64,000 nt of DNA, taken from assembly GCF_001544695.2 (NCBI RefSeq), contig NZ_FCOM02000006.1:1-64000 (forward strand), read 5' to 3'. The position numbers were made by a program, and so were the translations under genes. This document shows, piece after piece, positions 60,556-64,000 of this stretch (position 1 is its first letter; each line of letters starts with the position of its first letter). The notes under the pieces were generated by a model. It made no database searches. It saw only the letters and a list, made by a program, of their open reading frames with translations, and was not told the origin of the DNA. This DNA comes from Caballeronia arvi (GTDB taxonomy: Bacteria > Pseudomonadota > Gammaproteobacteria > Burkholderiales > Burkholderiaceae).

Positions 60556-62431
60556 AGCCTTGCGCCGCGCCCGGCACCGCGCGCACGCTGGCGGGCGTCT
60601 TCGCCAGCCGATAAGGCACTTTCAGCACTGGCCAGAACGCGCCGTTCGCATCGCGCGCGGCGCTCAATACGTCGGCGAGAAAATCGCCGTCTTCGAGCAG
60701 TTCATCGACGCGCACGACCGGCACCGCTTGCGCAAGTTTCTGCGCCGCGACTTTCTTCGGCAGCGTGATGCAGCCTGCGCGTTCGGCGTCGGTGACATCG
60801 CCTTCGACCCACACGTGGCCGTCGAGACACGCAAGCGCCTGTCCGCGCGATGGTTCACGGCCCGCCGCGAACAACGCGCACCACGCGGCGACGTCCTGCA
60901 TCGATATTTCGATGAACGCGCCCGCTTCTTCCCTTCGCGATGCCAGCCGCGCGACGATCGCGAAAAGCGCCGCCTGACCGCCGAGAATATCCGCGCCCGA
61001 AGCGCCGATCTTGACCGGCGCGCCATCGCTGCGCGTGAGATCCATGAGGCCGCCCATCGCCTGAATGACGGTGTCGAACGCGGGCCGCGACGGATACGCC
61101 GACTCGATCCCGAAGCCCGATATCGAGCAATAGACGAGACGAGGATTGATCGCGCCGAGCGTCTCGCGCGTGAAGCCGAGTTTCGCGAGCGCACCGGGAC
61201 GCAGGTTTTCGACGAGCACGTCGGCATCCGCGAGCAGCGTGCGCAAGTGCGCGCGATCGCTTTCCTGCTTGAGATCGAGCGCGATCGTCTCCTTGTCCGT
61301 GTTGTTGAGCGCGAAGAAATAGCTGGTGCCGCCCTGCCCCGGCAGCCACGAACGCGCGACTTCGCCCTCGGGCGGCTCGATCTTCACGACATGCGCGCCG
61401 AGCGCCGCAAGATGCTTGGCGACGAGCGGCGCCGTCGTGTACTGGCCGATTTCGATGACCTTGACCCCCGCGAGCGGCGCATTACTGCCCTCTTCACAGG
61501 TTTCCGGCTCTCTTTCGGCGCGCGTCTGACTCAACACCGACGCTTCGAAGATCGAAACATGCTTGTACGTATCGGCATCGATGCCGTTCGTTTCGATCGA
61601 AGTCGCCGCCTCTGCATGACGCATGCGAAAGTTCGGCTCGCGCGGCAATTCCCCGATGCCGACGATCGGCCCCGCCGCCACGCCGATGCGCTCGCAGATG
61701 CGCGTGCAATCGTCGGTGGCGAGCGTCGTCGTCCACGTTTCGATGAGCGCGTCGAGTTCATCGACATGTTGCACGCGACCGCTGAGCGTCTCGAAACGCG
61801 CGTCGTCGAGTTGCGGCACGGACGCTTCCTGCCTGAGCTTGCGCCATTGCTCTTCGGTGCTCGTGCAGATCAGAATCCAGCCGTCGCGAGTGCGGTAGGC
61901 ATTCCACGGCGCGCACGCCGGATGGCGATTGCCCACACGCGCCGCCGTGCGGCGCGCGAATGCCGCGGGCAGGAAAGTCGTGAGCGCGCTCGCCGCACAG
62001 CCGCTCAATGTCACGCCGATGTTCTGCACGATGCCGCGCGTGCGCTTCACACGCACCGCCGACGCAATCGCCGCCGACGCATACAGCGCCGCCGATACTT
62101 CCGTGAACGGAATGCCGATGCGCACCGGCGCGCCGTGCGCGAAGCCGGTCGTGTCCATGAGGCCGCTCATCGCCTGGATTTGCGCATCGGACCAGGGCGT
62201 GCCGGAACGCGAATCCTGCGGCGATGTCGCGGTGATATCGCACACGATGCTTGCGTCCGATGCTTTCCAGCCAGCGGCATCATCCATATCCGACGAAATC
62301 ACGATCACGTCGTAATCCATCGAATCCGCCGCGGCGAAATCCACCATCGCGCCCGCGCGTTCGAGCAAAGTCGCGCACAGCTTCACCGCATCGCGCGCGC
62401 CGCACGCCAGCACTTTCAAACCTTCCAGCAT
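60497..62431 (-). CDS. Tandem-fused CaiB/BaiF (family III) CoA-transferase
   Basis: The 644-residue protein is about 1.6 times the usual family length and contains two CaiB-like units. The second (about 320-610) is complete: L-A-G-V-K-V-I-E-I-G-Q-Y-T-T-A-P, I-E-P-P-E-G-E-V-A-R-S-W and A-F-D-T-V-I-Q-A-M-G-G-L-M-D. The first (1-315) has a degenerate N-terminal Rossmann part but keeps W-S-D-A-Q-I-Q-A-M-S-G-L-M-D, with the probable catalytic Asp. The family moves CoA between carboxylic acids. AAGGAG precedes ATG 62431. It is divergent from a LysR gene. The substrate is unknown. Confidence 0.83.
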   Translation of the reverse strand: MLEGLKVLACGARDAVKLCATLLERAGAMVDFAAADSMDYDVIVISSDMDDAAGWKASDASIVCDITATSPQDSRSGTPWSDAQIQAMSGLMDTTGFAHGAPVRIGIPFTEVSAALYASAAIASAVRVKRTRGIVQNIGVTLSGCAASALTTFLPAAFARRTAARVGNRHPACAPWNAYRTRDGWILICTSTEEQWRKLRQEASVPQLDDARFETLSGRVQHVDELDALIETWTTTLATDDCTRICERIGVAAGPIVGIGELPREPNFRMRHAEAATSIETNGIDADTYKHVSIFEASVLSQTRAEREPETCEEGSNAPLAGVKVIEIGQYTTAPLVAKHLAALGAHVVKIEPPEGEVARSWLPGQGGTSYFFALNNTDKETIALDLKQESDRAHLRTLLADADVLVENLRPGALAKLGFTRETLGAINPRLVYCSISGFGIESAYPSRPAFDTVIQAMGGLMDLTRSDGAPVKIGASGADILGGQAALFAIVARLASRREEAGAFIEISMQDVAAWCALFAAGREPSRGQALACLDGHVWVEGDVTDAERAGCITLPKKVAAQKLAQAVPVVRVDELLEDGDFLADVLSAARDANGAFWPVLKVPYRLAKTPASVRAVPGAAQGFRRAPPAPARAPVPEDRPA

Positions 62432-62489
62432 GATCGTCTCCTTGTTTCTACGGCTGGCGCGTCATCGCGCACATTGCTACCATTTTTTG

Positions 62490-63374
62490 ATGCGAACCCT
62501 ACCGTCACTCAACGCGCTGCGCGCCTTCGAAGTCTGCGGCCGCCTGCTCAGCATTCAGCTCGCCGCCGATGAGCTGAACGTCACGCCCGCCGCCGTCAGC
62601 CGGCAGATCAAGCTGCTCGAAGATCAGCTCGGCGTGCTGCTCTTCGAGCGCGGGCATCGCGCGATCACGCTCACGCCGATGGGCTCGCGCTATCTCGCCG
62701 ACGTCATCCGCAGCTTCGACACCTTGCGCACCGCGACCGTCAATCTCACCGAGGCGCGGCGCCGGCGCACGCTGAAAATCCGCGCCTACACGACCTTTTC
62801 GATGAACTGGCTGCTGCCGCGCCTTTCAACGTTTCATCGCGATCATCCGGATATCGAAGTGAGCCTGACGACATCGCTTCAGCCGGTCGACTTCAACAGC
62901 GAAGACGTCGATGGCGCGATTCGTCTTTCGCATGCGCCGTCATCCGATCTCGGCTTCGACCGGCTCGTGCCGAACGAACTCGTGCCCGTGTGCAGCCCGG
63001 CGTTTCTGCAATCGCATCCCGATCTCGGCGACGCCACGCCCGAAGCCTTGCGCAACGTGCCGCTATTGCATTCGCTCGCGCGCCGCGAGGACTGGGCCAC
63101 ATGGCTCGACGCCGCCGGCGTGCGCGGCGTGAATCCGCTCGGCGGCCTCTCCTACGAAAGCTCGATCCTCGCGTACTTCGCAGCGACGCAAGGGCACGGC
63201 ATCGCGATGGCGCAGCGCGTGCTCGTCGCGGATCAGTTGCAGGCGGGCACGCTCGTGATGCCGTTTTCCTTCGTGCTCGATCTCGGCGCGTTCACGTACT
63301 ACCTGATCTATCCGCCCGCGCATCTGTCGAATCCCGAGTTCGCCGCGTTTCGCACGTGGCTGCTTTCTGCGTGA
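62490..63374 (+). CDS. LysR-family regulator (GcvA-like)
   Basis: The 294-residue protein opens M-R-T-L-P-S-L-N-A-L-R-A-F-E-V. Its helix-turn-helix is A-A-D-E-L-N-V-T-P-A-A-V-S-R-Q-I-K-L-L-E, as in GcvA-type LysR proteins, followed by a substrate-binding domain. ATG 62490 was chosen because the family begins here; a 20-residue upstream extension is open but not conserved. It is divergent from the CoA-transferase gene with 58 bases between starts, so it probably controls that gene. Confidence 0.9.
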   Translation: MRTLPSLNALRAFEVCGRLLSIQLAADELNVTPAAVSRQIKLLEDQLGVLLFERGHRAITLTPMGSRYLADVIRSFDTLRTATVNLTEARRRRTLKIRAYTTFSMNWLLPRLSTFHRDHPDIEVSLTTSLQPVDFNSEDVDGAIRLSHAPSSDLGFDRLVPNELVPVCSPAFLQSHPDLGDATPEALRNVPLLHSLARREDWATWLDAAGVRGVNPLGGLSYESSILAYFAATQGHGIAMAQRVLVADQLQAGTLVMPFSFVLDLGAFTYYLIYPPAHLSNPEFAAFRTWLLSA

Positions 63375-63378
63375 TGAT

Positions 63379-64000
63379 TCAACGTCCGCGATAAACCGGC
63401 TTGCGCTTCTCCGCGAACGCCTTGCGCCCTTCGACGCGGTCTTCCGATTCGCGCATCGCGCCCCACGCGAGTTCGGTGAATTCGAGCGCCTGCGCGAGCG
63501 GCACGTTGGCGCTCGTCTCGATGACCTTCTTGATCATCTGCACCGCGAGCGGCCCATTCGATGCGATGCTTCGCGCGAGCGTGAGCGCATCGTCGAGCAA
63601 CGCTTCCGGCTCCGCGATATCCGATATCAAACCGATCCGATGCGCATACTCCGCATCGATCTTTGCGCCGGTGAACAGCATCTTCATCGCAACCGCGGAC
63701 GGCACCGCGCGCTGCAACGCCTGAATGCCGCACACGGCCGGAATGCTTGCGACGACCGCTTCCGGCAACCCGAACACCGCGCTCTTCGATGCGATGCGCA
63801 GATCGCATTGCAGCGCGAGTTCGAGCCCGCCGCCGAGGCAATAACCATTGATCGCGGCGATCATCGGCTTGAAGATGCGCAGCGAACTCAGCTCCATTAA
63901 TCGCACGTAGATGCCTTCCGCGCCCGCGCGATCGATCGACTTCACGAACGACGATCCGAACGAAGTCGATGGCGGCAAGGTGCGCTTCAGATCCGCGCCG
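63379..64000 (-). CDS. Enoyl-CoA hydratase/isomerase-family protein (5' end outside window)
   Basis: The frame runs off the window end; 207 residues are visible. It begins in the oxyanion motif (G-A-D-L-K-R-T-L) and continues with A-A-I-N-G-Y-C-L-G-G-G-L-E-L-A-L-Q-C-D-L-R-I-A and G-L-P-E-A, and ends K-R-K-P-V-Y-R-G-R. It is a crotonase-family enzyme that may work with the neighbouring CoA-transferase. Its stop is four bases from the convergent LysR stop. Confidence 0.88.
   Translation of the reverse strand, partial: GADLKRTLPPSTSFGSSFVKSIDRAGAEGIYVRLMELSSLRIFKPMIAAINGYCLGGGLELALQCDLRIASKSAVFGLPEAVVASIPAVCGIQALQRAVPSAVAMKMLFTGAKIDAEYAHRIGLISDIAEPEALLDDALTLARSIASNGPLAVQMIKKVIETSANVPLAQALEFTELAWGAMRESEDRVEGRKAFAEKRKPVYRGR

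Overview
The window is high-GC DNA with a gene content typical of a Burkholderiaceae beta-proteobacterium (Paraburkholderia/Caballeronia-like). The evidence is the abundance of HAAT-type amino-acid ABC transporters, a GcvA-type LysR regulator, DUF2934 and MxKDx small proteins, a CoA-dependent aromatic pathway and many ATGA stop/start overlaps. The genus is an inference. There are no rRNA, tRNA, CRISPR or recognisable IS genes. All functions are read from protein sequence and gene order.

Region 1 (1-11.7 kb) holds housekeeping and stress genes: the end of a glycine-rich protein, a DUF2934 protein, lrgAB, a PAS/PAS hybrid histidine kinase with two receiver domains, a manganese catalase, a ClC-type chloride transporter and a MarR regulator. 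It ends in a redox-stress locus. There an ECF sigma factor and a DUF1109 (NrsF-like) anti-sigma lie opposite a molybdopterin oxidoreductase, cytochrome b and MxKDx protein. Both directions carry an exact GTAACC-N16-CGAA promoter.

Region 2 (11.7-22.1 kb) has a 1079-aa SAM/adenylate cyclase/ATPase/TPR protein facing away from a compact curli operon (csgE, csgF, csgG, a minor curlin and a very long major curlin). It is followed by a protealysin-type M4 protease with an emfourin-type inhibitor, and a PHB-depolymerase-family esterase.

Region 3 (22.4-43.7 kb) is a 21-kb catabolic island that looks devoted to hydroxyproline or similar cyclic imino acids. It has three side-by-side modules, each with its own HAAT ABC transporter and regulator. 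Module A is an aconitase-X dehydratase, a DapA-family enzyme, a malate/lactate-dehydrogenase-family reductase, an enolase-superfamily enzyme, ABC transporter 1 and GntR-1; a TTGTATAAAAT-like site lies before each of its transcription units. Module B is GntR-2, a class II aldolase-family protein and ABC transporter 2. Module C is ABC transporter 3 plus a proline-racemase-family enzyme, an enolase-superfamily dehydratase plus an ornithine-cyclodeaminase-family reductase, and a GlxA/AraC regulator; two copies of an AATTGT-N9-ACAATT-like site precede its two operons. Known family members convert 3-hydroxyproline isomers to 1-pyrroline-2-carboxylate and then proline, and feed 4-hydroxyproline into 2-oxoglutarate metabolism.

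Region 4 (43.7-53.7 kb) is an eight-gene operon for CoA-dependent aerobic degradation of 2-aminobenzoate (anthranilate): FAD monooxygenase/reductase, SDR, MarR regulator, enoyl-CoA hydratase, acyl-CoA dehydrogenase, thioesterase, RidA and CoA ligase. An orphan peptide-type binding protein follows.

Region 5 (53.7-64 kb) carries a small secreted protein, a ProP-like symporter, a DJ-1/PfpI protein divergent from a MocR regulator, a GAF/PAS hybrid kinase, a tandem-fused CaiB-type CoA-transferase divergent from a LysR regulator, and an enoyl-CoA hydratase cut by the window end.
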